Source of the DNA: Paenibacillus sp. FSL H7-0326
Lineage (GTDB): Bacteria > Bacillota > Bacilli > Paenibacillales > Paenibacillaceae
Direction of reading: 5' to 3'
NCBI RefSeq assembly: GCF_001955535.1
Contig: NZ_MPVN01000001.1
Span: forward strand, 1,550,001 to 1,614,000
Length of the DNA: 64,000 nucleotides
The position numbers were made by a program, and so were the translations under genes. Shown here one piece after another: positions 56,668 to 64,000 of this stretch. The notes under the pieces were generated by a model. It did no database searches. It saw only the letters and a program-made list of their open reading frames with translations, and was not told the DNA's origin. The first letter of the stretch is position 1; each line of letters begins with the position of its first letter.

Positions 56668-56785
56668 AAGCGTGCACCCTCAATACTATGTCCCCCCTCA
56701 TCAAAATATGTTTCACACATTTATATTGGGGTCAAAGAACTAATGCAGGAACATGATAAATATAGTAAAATGGCGTTAGCGCAGG

Positions 56786-57217
56786 CTAAGCCTGAGTATT
56801 AATCCGTGAATACGGATATGGTATGTCTTCGACTATGGTCCAAGCTTCCAGCTGCTTCTGGAAATAGGAATGTACCGGATACTGCAGCTGATAAATCATC
56901 TGATTCAACTGACCATATATATATAGTCTGTGTTCTTCATGAATATGTAACTTTGCATAATATAGTGTGAAACTTCCTAACTCCTGCTTCCACTGCAATG
57001 TACAGTCGAGATGAATGACATTGTTCTTCTGACCTTCCAGCTCTAACCCAACGAGAAGCTCAGGTACAGGAGGAATGATGAGGTCGCTTAAGAAGTGAAT
57101 GGACTTCTGATTCAACCCAAGAATAATAATGGGACGGCTCCTGCTGTTAATGACTTGCTCTTCATACTTGTGAATATACATACTTGCGTTAATGCCCTGA
57201 CTACTGACCTGTTTCAT
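56786..57217 (-). CDS. Hypothetical protein heading the exopolysaccharide locus
   Basis: 143 residues, no signal or membrane segment. The middle part (ELLVGLELEGQKNNVIHLDCTLQWKQ) reads like a beta-barrel and faintly like PilZ domains, but the RxxxR and DxSxxG c-di-GMP motifs are absent. ATG 57217 follows AAGGGATGG. It is divergent from the XRE regulator across an operator-rich gap, so it is probably the first gene of the regulated operon. Family not recognised. Confidence 0.65.
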   Translation of the reverse strand: MKQVSSQGINASMYIHKYEEQVINSRSRPIIILGLNQKSIHFLSDLIIPPVPELLVGLELEGQKNNVIHLDCTLQWKQELGSFTLYYAKLHIHEEHRLYIYGQLNQMIYQLQYPVHSYFQKQLEAWTIVEDIPYPYSRINTQA

Positions 57218-57297
57218 AGATTTCCATCCCTTACATAATTGCGATCCCAGGTATGAATGAATGAATCGGGGTCAAGGCTAGAAATGTGCGATAAAAT

Positions 57298-57346
57298 GAT
57301 ACAATTTGTAACCTTGATGTATCCAATTTACGATACAAATCGTATC
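57298..57346. promoter_or_regulatory. Operator array between the XRE gene and the exopolysaccharide operon
   Basis: GATACAATTTGTAAC (57298-57312) and GATACAAATCGTATC (57332-57346) are two copies of the palindrome also found at 39968 and 40138. GTATC-N8-GATAC (57318-57335) lies between them. Spacing suits cooperative binding by a dimeric XRE repressor. Confidence 0.7.
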
Positions 57347-57440
57347 GTGTCAATAGATTTTTGGACACATCGTAACTTATATGACAAAGGCAGCTAGATT
57401 CGGTAAACGTTCATTTAGTAACCAGGAGGAATAAAAATAG

Positions 57441-57812
57441 ATGGATTACGGACACCGTATTGCAGAATTAAGAGAAAAAAGGGGAATGACTCAAGAGGAG
57501 CTCTCCAGTGTGCTGGAGATTACGAGAGCTTCACTGTCTCACTATGAGAAGGGAAGGCGCAAGCCGGACTTTGAGACCCTCACCAAGCTCGCTGATACCT
57601 TCAATGTATCTGTCGATTATCTGCTTGGAAGAACGAGTCAACCGGAGATGGTGCTCGATGACGATGTGAGAGGATTTGTCGACGCATTGGAGCTCTCCGA
57701 TCGGGAGGTACTGAGTAAATTCGAGCTCATGATTGACGGCAAGCCGTTGTCAGAGGAAGAAGCTAGGAGATTTATCGCCTTCGTACGAATGGAACGTAAT
57801 ATGGACTCGTGA
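57441..57812 (+). CDS. XRE-family transcriptional regulator
   Basis: 123 residues. The N-terminal Cro/CI helix-turn-helix spans about 6-60 (IAELREKRGMTQEELSSVL, then ITRASLSHYEKGRRKPD). The C-terminal 50 residues (SDREVLSKFELMIDGKPLSEEEARRFI) look like a small dimerisation region, as in several Bacillus and Paenibacillus XRE regulators. ATG 57441 follows AGGAGG, about 11 bp upstream. The operator array upstream suggests it represses itself and the divergent exopolysaccharide operon. The role differs in operator from SinR, whose sites are unlike these. Confidence 0.92.
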   Translation: MDYGHRIAELREKRGMTQEELSSVLEITRASLSHYEKGRRKPDFETLTKLADTFNVSVDYLLGRTSQPEMVLDDDVRGFVDALELSDREVLSKFELMIDGKPLSEEEARRFIAFVRMERNMDS

Positions 57813-57831
57813 TGCTCGTTCTGGTATCTGA

Positions 57832-58038
57832 TCATTTAGTCCCATATCGATAATCATCATTGTAGAATTCTGACTGTAGTCCCTCGATGTGAGGGACCTT
57901 TTTTATGTTCAATATATCTCTTATGCCAGTTTCACAGAGGTAGGTTATCCACCCAGCAAATACTAACATTGCAAGCTGCGACATGAGCTTCATGCATAAG
58001 GAATATATATCACAGCTCTTACTTGGGTTCGTGCTCAT
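57832..58038 (-). CDS. Doubtful small ORF
   Basis: 68 codons with one hydrophobic stretch (LMSQLAMLVFAGWITYL). AGGGAAG lies close to ATG 58038. It runs through the XRE terminator, and only the position after the 48-aa gene on the same strand supports it. Confidence 0.2.
   Translation of the reverse strand: MSTNPSKSCDIYSLCMKLMSQLAMLVFAGWITYLCETGIRDILNIKKVPHIEGLQSEFYNDDYRYGTK
57879..57904 (+). terminator. Terminator of the XRE gene
   Basis: GTCCCTC, loop GATGT, GAGGGAC, then CTTTTTT. Confidence 0.9.
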
Positions 58039-58056
58039 CTCTTCCCTATAGCGAAC

Positions 58057-58203
58057 TTATCTATCCTGAGGGGGAACAAGAGATTGCCATTCCTTCGGAT
58101 CGATGCCACATTGCTTCAAAACATCCACGATATCAAGCGGTTTCCTCGGGTTGTTCTGGTTCATCGGTTGATCATCGCTCCTGCTTGGATAATCCATGTT
58201 CAT
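58057..58203 (-). CDS. Small hypothetical protein, 48 residues
   Basis: ATG 58203 follows AGGAGAGG at 9 bp; stop TAA at 58057-58059. The product is polar and soluble, with a disordered N-terminal half rich in Ser, Asp, Asn and Pro, then KPLDIVDVLKQCGIDPKEWQSLV, which looks like a short helical pair. Codon use and the ribosome site argue for a real gene. It is not recognised. It lies between the gltB terminator and the XRE gene. Confidence 0.6.
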   Translation of the reverse strand: MNMDYPSRSDDQPMNQNNPRKPLDIVDVLKQCGIDPKEWQSLVPPQDR

Positions 58204-58333
58204 ACCGGACAACCTCTCCTATACCTTTTTATATGTATGTTAAATTAACTAGACCTATTATACGAAAAATTTCCTAGTAATGTTGTCGTCTCATGGCGGA
58301 ATGTCAGGTTTTCGAGGTTCTAATTTTGTCGAA

Positions 58334-58392
58334 TAAAAAAACAGGACTTCATAGCGTCCTTCTTAAGTGAAGGTCCTGCTATAAAGTCCTGT
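58334..58392 (-). terminator. Terminator of gltB
   Basis: ACAGGACTT (58341-58349) pairs with AAGTCCTGT (58384-58392), with inner stems and a run of T on the minus strand. Confidence 0.88.
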
Positions 58393-58409
58393 TCGATTAA
58401 TAAGTTAAA

Positions 58410-61400
58410 TTACTGACCAGCACGTGCCAGTTCACGCATGTTGGCTTCAAATGCTGCAAGCAATGCTGCATCACCTGTAAGTCCTTCTGCCTGTACCTTC
58501 TCAATCTGTTCAAGCATGCGCTTGAAGTCCTTAGGAATGATACGTACGAAGCTGCCAACCTCCTGCTGCCAGTTCGCAAGAATCTGCTCACCACGGCTGC
58601 TGCCTGTGTACTGAACGTGACGACTGATCATTCCACGCAGATCTTCTTCCTCTGCCGAGTCCTCGACGCGCTCTAGCAGTACCATCTCAAGGTTAACACG
58701 TGACAGAATTGTGCCTTCCGGATCGTATACGTATGCGATCCCTCCAGACATACCTGCTCCGAAGTTGCGGCCTGTTCCGCCCAGGATGACAACACGTCCG
58801 CCGGTCATGTATTCACAGCCGTGGTCACCCACGCCTTCTACAACGACACGCGCTCCCGAGTTACGTACTGCAAACCGTTCACCAGCGATTCCGTTGATGT
58901 ACGCTTCGCCGCTAGTCGCCCCATACAATGCTGTATTACCGATAATGATATTATCTTCAGCAGCAAAGGTTGCGCTTGGTGAAGGCTTCACGATCAATTT
59001 ACCACCGGAAAGACCTTTACCTACGTAGTCGTTGGAGTCCCCTTCAACAGTGAGGGTCATTCCCTTAGGTACAAAGGCCCCGAAGCTTTGTCCTGCAGAG
59101 CCGACAAATTTGAATTGAATCGTATCCTCCGGCAGTCCAGCTGCGCCATATTTGCGCGTTACTTCACTGCCCAGAATGGTTCCGACTGCACGGTTCACGT
59201 TCGTAATCGGAAGCACAGCTTCAACCAGCTTGCCGGATTCAATTGCAGGCGCAGCGAGTGGAACCAGCTTCTGCATATCCAGCGTCTCTTCGAGACCGTG
59301 ATTTTGTTTCTGAATACGAGTTCGAGCAGAGTTCGCAGCATCAGCGACATGGAGCAGAGCCGACAGATCAATGCCTTTCTTCTTCCAATGCTCAGCTGCA
59401 ACTTCAGCATCCAGACAGTCTGTGCGTCCTACCATCTCTTCAATGGTACGGAAGCCAAGCTCTGCCATAATCTCACGTGTGTCTTCCGCTACAAAACGCA
59501 TAAAGTTCACGACATGAGCAGGATCACCCATGTAATTCTTCCGAAGCTGAGGATTCTGGGTAGCCACCCCTACTGGACAAGTATCCATCTGACATACACG
59601 CATCATAATACAGCCCAGAGCAACAAGCGGTGCTGTGGAGAAGCCATATTCTTCTGCGCCAAGCAGAGCAGCGACCACGAGATCACGGCCGTTCAGCATC
59701 TTGCCGTCTGTCTCAATGACGACACGATCACGCAGATTATTCAGCATGAGCGTCTGATGCGTCTCTGCCAGACCGAGCTCCCACGGCATCCCCGCATGTC
59801 TGATCGAGCCTTGAGGTGACGCACCAGTTCCGCCATCATATCCGCTGATATGAATGACATCGGCACGGCCCTTGGCAACACCGGCTGCGATCGTACCTAC
59901 ACCAGCCTCGGATACAAGCTTAACGTTAATATCTGCTCGTGGATTGGCATTCTTCAAGTCATAGATGAGCTCTGCCAGATCCTCGATCGAATAAATGTCG
60001 TGATGCGGTGGTGGAGAGATCAGGCCGACACCTGGTGTCGAGCCGCGGACTTCAGCTACCCATGGATATACCTTACGTCCCGGAAGCTGACCGCCCTCAC
60101 CCGGTTTAGCCCCTTGAGCCATCTTAATCTGGATCTCATCGGCATTGACGAGATAGTTCGATGTTACACCGAAACGTCCGGATGCAACCTGCTTAATCGC
60201 GCTGCGGCGAGAGTCTCCGTTCGCGTCAGGTGTGAAGCGAGCCGGATCTTCCCCGCCTTCACCGGTATTGCTCTTGCCGCCGATGCGGTTCATTGCAATC
60301 GCCAGATCCTCATGCGCCTCTTTACTGATGGAACCGAAGGACATCGCACCTGTCTTGAATCGACGCATGATAGACTCTGCGGATTCAACTTCGGACAATG
60401 GGATCGCCTCGCCATTTGACTTCAGCTTCAGCAGGGAGCGAATGGTCAGCTTCTTCTCATTCTCGCCTTGAACTAATTTCGCATATTTCTTGTAGAGATT
60501 ATAATCTCCCGTTCTTACTGCGTGCTGCAGTGTGTGAATCGTCTGCGGTGTGAAGAGGTGATCCTCTCCATCATTACGCCATTGATACTCACCACCGGAA
60601 TCCAGCACTTTATCGTTACCGTCTTTGTCCGTAAACGCACGGTTATGATGCACAAGTGCTTCTTCTGTCACTTCCTCGATACCGATACCGCCGATACGAG
60701 AAGGTGTCCATGTAAAGTAACGGTCTACAAAGTCACTATTCAAACCGACAGCCTCAAAAATCTGAGCCCCGCGGTAAGATTGAATGGTCGAGATCCCCAT
60801 CTTCGACAGAATCTTAACGACCCCTTTGGTAGCCGCTTTGATATAATTCTTCACGGCTTTGTCATGAGAGATGCCGCGCAGCATGCCTTGCTGAATCATA
60901 TCATCCAATGTCTCGAATGCGAGGTAAGGGTTCACTGCACTTACGCCGTAGCCGAGAAGCACCGCATAATGATGCACCTCACGAGGCTCACCGGATTCAA
61001 GCAGGATGCTGACCTTAGTCCGTGTCCCTTGACGAATCAGATGGTGATGCAGACCTGATACGGCCAGCAATGCTGGAATGGCTGCATTCTCCGCATCCAT
61101 ACCGCGGTCGGACAGAATGAGTATATTATGCCCTTTCTCAATGACCCGGTCCGCTGCTTCGAACAGAACCTCCATTGCGTTCTTCAGACCTTCGGCTCCC
61201 TCTTTCGCCGGGAAGAAGATCGGAATCGTCATGGAACGGAAGCCTGGTCTGCGGATATGACGGATCTTCGCAAATTCCTCATTGGACAAGATCGGAGTCG
61301 CCAGACGAATCTGTCTTGCACTCTCCGGTTCCGGAATGAGCAGGTTGCGCTCAGATCCGATCGTCGTCAGCGTCGATGTTACGATCTCTTCACGAATCGC

Positions 61401-63005
61401 ATCAATCGGCGGGTTGGTTACTTGGGCAAACATTTGTTTAAAATAGTTATAGAGTCGTTGAGGACGATCTGACAAAATCGCAAGCGGTGCATCATAGCCC
61501 ATGGAACCTGTCGCTTCCATGCCTGTCGATGCCATTGGCTCGATGATCTTGCGCAGCTCCTCGAAGGTGTATCCGAATGCCAGCTGAAGCTGGTTTATGT
61601 TATCATGCTTCGGCTCCGGAAGCTCTGGAGCATCAGGAAGCTCGTGAAGATCTACCAAATGCTCGTCAAGCCATTCTTGGTACGGCTCTTCGGAAGCAAT
61701 CTGTGCCTTCACTTCGCTGTCAGAAATAATGCGTCCTTCCCGGGTATCAACAAGCAGCATGCGTCCAGGACGCAGTCTGTCCTTGTACAAGATATCTTCA
61801 GGTGCAATATCCAGAACACCCACTTCTGAGGAGAGAACAATACGGTCATCCTTCGTTACATAGTAACGTGCAGGACGCAGTCCGTTCCGGTCCAGAATGG
61901 CACCGATCTGCACACCGTCCGTAAAGGCCATTGCAGCAGGTCCGTCCCATGGCTCCATCAGTGTGCTGTGATATTCGTAAAAAGCCTTCTTCTCAGCATC
62001 CATTCCTTCGTCATTGCTCCAAGGCTCTGGTACCATCATCATGGCCACATGAGGCAGGGAGCGTCCGCTCAAATACAGAAATTCCAGTGTATTATCGAAC
62101 ATTGCCGTGTCAGAACCGTCTGCGTTAATGACCGGTCTGACTTTGGACAGATCATCTCCGAACACTTCACTCTCAAACAGCGACTGACGTGCATGCATCC
62201 AGTTCACGTTACCGCGCATCGTGTTAATCTCACCGTTGTGAATCATGAAACGGTATGGATGCGCTCTTTCCCAGCTCGGGAACGTATTCGTACTGAAACG
62301 GGAGTGCAGCAGCGCCATCGCAGACTCAACACGCTCGTCCTTAAGATCAAGATAGAACTGGCCAACTTGTTCTGTGGTCAGCATGCCTTTGTATACAATC
62401 TTACGGCAGGACATACTCGGGATATAGAAGGCGTTCGCATCCTTCACCTGATCCGAGTAGCGGATCGCCTGCTCCGCCCGGCGGCGGATTACATACAGCT
62501 TCCGTTCAAAATCAAGCTCATTCTGGATGCCTTCAGCACGGCCGATAAATGCTTGACATACATAAGGCTTCGCAGCCAGAGCCGATTTACCCAGCATCTC
62601 GTCATACGTCGGAACTTCACGAATTCCAAGGAACTCCTGTCCTTCCTCCTGTACGATCTGTTTCAGAATCGCAAGGTGGGCACTACGAACCTCTTCATCA
62701 TTTGAAGTAAAGATCATCCCTACTCCGTAATGACCCGCTTCAGGAAGACCAAAGCCAAGGCGTACAGCCTCTTCTGCAAAAAAACGGTGTGGAAGCTGAA
62801 TCAGAATTCCGGCTCCGTCACCCGAATTCGGCTCACTTCCCTGGCCGCCACGATGCTCCATATTACTCAGCATCGTTAGGGATTGACTAACAATATCATG
62901 GGAAGGTACGCCTTTGATGTTAGCTACAAAGCCCATACCGCAAGCGTCTTTTTCGAACTGAGGGTCGTATAGACCCTGTTTAGGAGGTAATCCAGTCTGT
63001 CTCAT
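58410..63005 (-). CDS. gltB: Glutamate synthase large subunit
   Basis: 1531 residues from ATG 63005 (GAAAGG upstream); the open frame to 63161 lies in the leader. The N-terminal amidotransferase begins at C22 in [15 protein letters not shown], which is normally exposed by propeptide removal. The central and FMN-binding synthase domains follow (about 480-1230), with the 3Fe-4S cysteines in [19 protein letters not shown]. The C-terminal beta-helix GXGXG domain (about 1270-1500) has [21 protein letters not shown]. It makes two glutamates from glutamine and 2-oxoglutarate. The small subunit gene gltD is not next to it; a terminator follows directly. Confidence 0.97.
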   Translation of the reverse strand: MRQTGLPPKQGLYDPQFEKDACGMGFVANIKGVPSHDIVSQSLTMLSNMEHRGGQGSEPNSGDGAGILIQLPHRFFAEEAVRLGFGLPEAGHYGVGMIFTSNDEEVRSAHLAILKQIVQEEGQEFLGIREVPTYDEMLGKSALAAKPYVCQAFIGRAEGIQNELDFERKLYVIRRRAEQAIRYSDQVKDANAFYIPSMSCRKIVYKGMLTTEQVGQFYLDLKDERVESAMALLHSRFSTNTFPSWERAHPYRFMIHNGEINTMRGNVNWMHARQSLFESEVFGDDLSKVRPVINADGSDTAMFDNTLEFLYLSGRSLPHVAMMMVPEPWSNDEGMDAEKKAFYEYHSTLMEPWDGPAAMAFTDGVQIGAILDRNGLRPARYYVTKDDRIVLSSEVGVLDIAPEDILYKDRLRPGRMLLVDTREGRIISDSEVKAQIASEEPYQEWLDEHLVDLHELPDAPELPEPKHDNINQLQLAFGYTFEELRKIIEPMASTGMEATGSMGYDAPLAILSDRPQRLYNYFKQMFAQVTNPPIDAIREEIVTSTLTTIGSERNLLIPEPESARQIRLATPILSNEEFAKIRHIRRPGFRSMTIPIFFPAKEGAEGLKNAMEVLFEAADRVIEKGHNILILSDRGMDAENAAIPALLAVSGLHHHLIRQGTRTKVSILLESGEPREVHHYAVLLGYGVSAVNPYLAFETLDDMIQQGMLRGISHDKAVKNYIKAATKGVVKILSKMGISTIQSYRGAQIFEAVGLNSDFVDRYFTWTPSRIGGIGIEEVTEEALVHHNRAFTDKDGNDKVLDSGGEYQWRNDGEDHLFTPQTIHTLQHAVRTGDYNLYKKYAKLVQGENEKKLTIRSLLKLKSNGEAIPLSEVESAESIMRRFKTGAMSFGSISKEAHEDLAIAMNRIGGKSNTGEGGEDPARFTPDANGDSRRSAIKQVASGRFGVTSNYLVNADEIQIKMAQGAKPGEGGQLPGRKVYPWVAEVRGSTPGVGLISPPPHHDIYSIEDLAELIYDLKNANPRADINVKLVSEAGVGTIAAGVAKGRADVIHISGYDGGTGASPQGSIRHAGMPWELGLAETHQTLMLNNLRDRVVIETDGKMLNGRDLVVAALLGAEEYGFSTAPLVALGCIMMRVCQMDTCPVGVATQNPQLRKNYMGDPAHVVNFMRFVAEDTREIMAELGFRTIEEMVGRTDCLDAEVAAEHWKKKGIDLSALLHVADAANSARTRIQKQNHGLEETLDMQKLVPLAAPAIESGKLVEAVLPITNVNRAVGTILGSEVTRKYGAAGLPEDTIQFKFVGSAGQSFGAFVPKGMTLTVEGDSNDYVGKGLSGGKLIVKPSPSATFAAEDNIIIGNTALYGATSGEAYINGIAGERFAVRNSGARVVVEGVGDHGCEYMTGGRVVILGGTGRNFGAGMSGGIAYVYDPEGTILSRVNLEMVLLERVEDSAEEEDLRGMISRHVQYTGSSRGEQILANWQQEVGSFVRIIPKDFKRMLEQIEKVQAEGLTGDAALLAAFEANMRELARAGQ

Positions 63006-63223
63006 GGAACGCAACCTTTCTATTACGAAAAATTTGGTGAACATCCGTGACAAAAGTGACCAACGAAGGGACAAGCAACACATGGATGACAGCGCCGTAA
63101 CAAACTTGTTTAAGATCCGCTCAGGCTCTCGCTGCCAGCTGATTCTGCATAAATAAAACACAGGGTAGAACCGATTTATAAGTATAGTTCTATCATTTTA
63201 ACATCGACCTTACATCAGCGCAA
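63006..63223 (-). promoter_or_regulatory. gltB leader and candidate promoter
   Basis: Minus-strand TTGCGC (63218-63223), 17 bp, TAAAAT (63195-63200) is the best promoter, with a weak -35. It implies a leader of about 180 nt. The leader has short stems but no T-box or riboswitch motif that I can name. Confidence 0.4.
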
Positions 63224-63520
63224 TTCAAAATTTCTATAGGTTCGATAATTTATCTTTTGCATTACAGCTTTAGTGCATCAACGTTTATTTCCGGCATTTT
63301 TTTGGATATTTATTCATACCCGAGTCCACTTCAGAACACTCATTAGGCCCCTCATGTTTTTGATTGTTCTTTATTATTTGCTCTCGCCTGTCACATTTGA
63401 ATGGAGCAATTATCTAAAAATTTGTACAATCCTTCTTTGTAAGCCCTGCCATTTTTCGTCTGCTTCTATCATTCCTAGATTCCTATGTAATGATGGCAAT
63501 GTCAGTATCACTTCAATAAC
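63224..63520. other. Intergenic stretch without a supported gene
   Basis: Between the gltB promoter and the YhgE terminator. The plus-strand frame 63273-63572 has no ribosome site and runs through the terminator, so I do not call it. Confidence 0.5.
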
Positions 63521-63563
63521 AAAAAAAACAAAGCTGCATCCTATGTTAATTAGGACACAGCTT
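63521..63563 (-). terminator. Terminator of the YhgE-like gene
   Basis: AAGCTG..TCCTA pairs with TAGGA..CAGCTT (63531-63563). Eight T follow on the minus strand. Confidence 0.85.
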
Positions 63564-63591
63564 CGCTTGTAAATCATGCTTATAGTTAGAG

Positions 63592-64000
63592 CTAGATCGT
63601 CACCGTATCTCCGCTGGTATGCTGCGCATCCTCTGCAGCGGAGCTCTGTTTTCTTCGGCGTCCGCTCCACAAGAAATAGAACAGTGTCAGCAGCAGAGAG
63701 ATGCCGGCATATATTCCGAGCGTAGCCGCCTTATCCCACATGAGATTGAAGTTGCCGCTCATAATGACAGCTTTGTACCCGATCACGCTATGATACATCG
63801 GCAGCAGGGAGCTGATCGGCTTCATCCATTCAGGCAGCAGCTCGAGCGGGAACGTTCCGCCGCTTGTTGCCAGCTGGAATACTAGAAGTACGATGACAAG
63901 ATAGCGGCCGACCAGATCAAGCCAGGTCACCAGTGCCTGAACAATCATCATGGAAGTAAAGCCAACAATAATCGAAAATACGTAGAACAGCGGTACACTC
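63592..64000 (-). CDS. YhgE/Pip-type membrane protein, C-terminal part only
   Basis: The frame is open to the window edge (SVPLFYVFSIIVGFTSM before the first visible Met), so the gene starts outside. The 136 visible residues contain several helices and the segment VTWLDLVGRYLVIVLLVFQL followed by SGGTFPLELLPEWMKPI, typical of the C-terminal ABC-2-like domain of YhgE/phage-infection (Pip) proteins. The tail is polar (SGRRRKQSSAAEDAQ). Members relate to ESX/type VII or phage adsorption, but function is not established. Confidence 0.8.
   Translation of the reverse strand, partial: SVPLFYVFSIIVGFTSMMIVQALVTWLDLVGRYLVIVLLVFQLATSGGTFPLELLPEWMKPISSLLPMYHSVIGYKAVIMSGNFNLMWDKAATLGIYAGISLLLTLFYFLWSGRRRKQSSAAEDAQHTSGDTVTI

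Noticed and set aside
59088..59819. Plus-strand open frames inside gltB (also 60522-61058, 61968-62705)
   Set aside because: Shadows of the gltB reading frame; compositions are unnatural and no starts are supported.
63006..63170. Possible T-box or glutamine riboswitch in the gltB leader
   Set aside because: No T-box sequence (GGTGG..CCGCG type) or conserved riboswitch core could be identified by eye.
63273..63572. 99-codon plus-strand ORF
   Set aside because: No ribosome site, and it runs through the terminator of the converging YhgE-like gene.

Overview
The window looks like a chromosomal segment of a Paenibacillus-type, spore-forming Firmicute. The grounds are the block tsaE-tsaB-rimI-tsaD / ABC-F (ydiF-like) / moaC / tatA-tatC / groES-groEL, which follows the Bacillus subtilis ydi-groESL order (without rex), a CIRCE element before groES, an SspH-type spore protein, Ku with LigD modules, a YwqCDE-type exopolysaccharide kinase/phosphatase set, and strong GGAGG ribosome sites. 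No rRNA, tRNA or CRISPR array was seen.

Layout. 1-2.4 kb: a cut-off NCS1 (CodB-like) permease and a PucR regulator. 2.6-9.2 kb: a pentosan-use locus (MFS transporter, GH43 xylosidase, divergent AraC regulator with a candidate cre site), a 2H phosphoesterase and a broken secreted GH43-lectin gene. 9.2-11.6 kb: a KtrB-type potassium transporter and about 1 kb of debris (group II intron-like hairpin, decayed small ORF, stray terminator). 11.5-16.2 kb: OsmC, a cystine-type ABC importer, a TetR regulator and a wrecked tyrosine integrase, bracketed by a 20-bp direct repeat of the groEL 3' end; I read this as a degenerate integrative element. 16.2-21.5 kb: groEL, groES, tatC, tatA, moaB, moaC and 5-formyl-THF cyclo-ligase. 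21.9-28.1 kb: ABC-F ATPase, a dense DnaA-box cluster, the t6A genes and a sspH operon. 28.2-32.1 kb: end-joining genes ku, LigD ligase and LigD polymerase as separate ORFs, with a VOC dioxygenase gene between ku and the ligase. 32.2-42.5 kb: YitT, cardiolipin synthase, CNNM/CBS protein, AI-2E exporter, ABC-2 transporter, small membrane and CxxC proteins, VanZ and an LCP transferase.

42.5-57.8 kb is a Wzx/Wzy exopolysaccharide locus, read leftward: an unknown 143-aa gene, PHP tyrosine phosphatase, Wzz-like modulator, BY-kinase, galU, priming transferase, wzy, two glycosyltransferases (one a two-domain fusion), rfbA, rfbC, rfbB, wzx and UDP-glucose dehydrogenase. The core (about 43.9-52.6 kb) is markedly AT-rich compared with its flanks. 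A divergent XRE regulator (57441) sits beside palindromic GATACAA-type sites that recur on two promoters near 40 kb, suggesting one small regulon. 58.0-64 kb: a 48-aa protein, the glutamate synthase large subunit, and the end of a YhgE/Pip-type membrane protein.

The observations most worth following are the DnaA-box cluster between tsaD and the ABC-F gene, the groEL-tail element, the GATACAA regulon, and the split LigD system with its redox-type operator.
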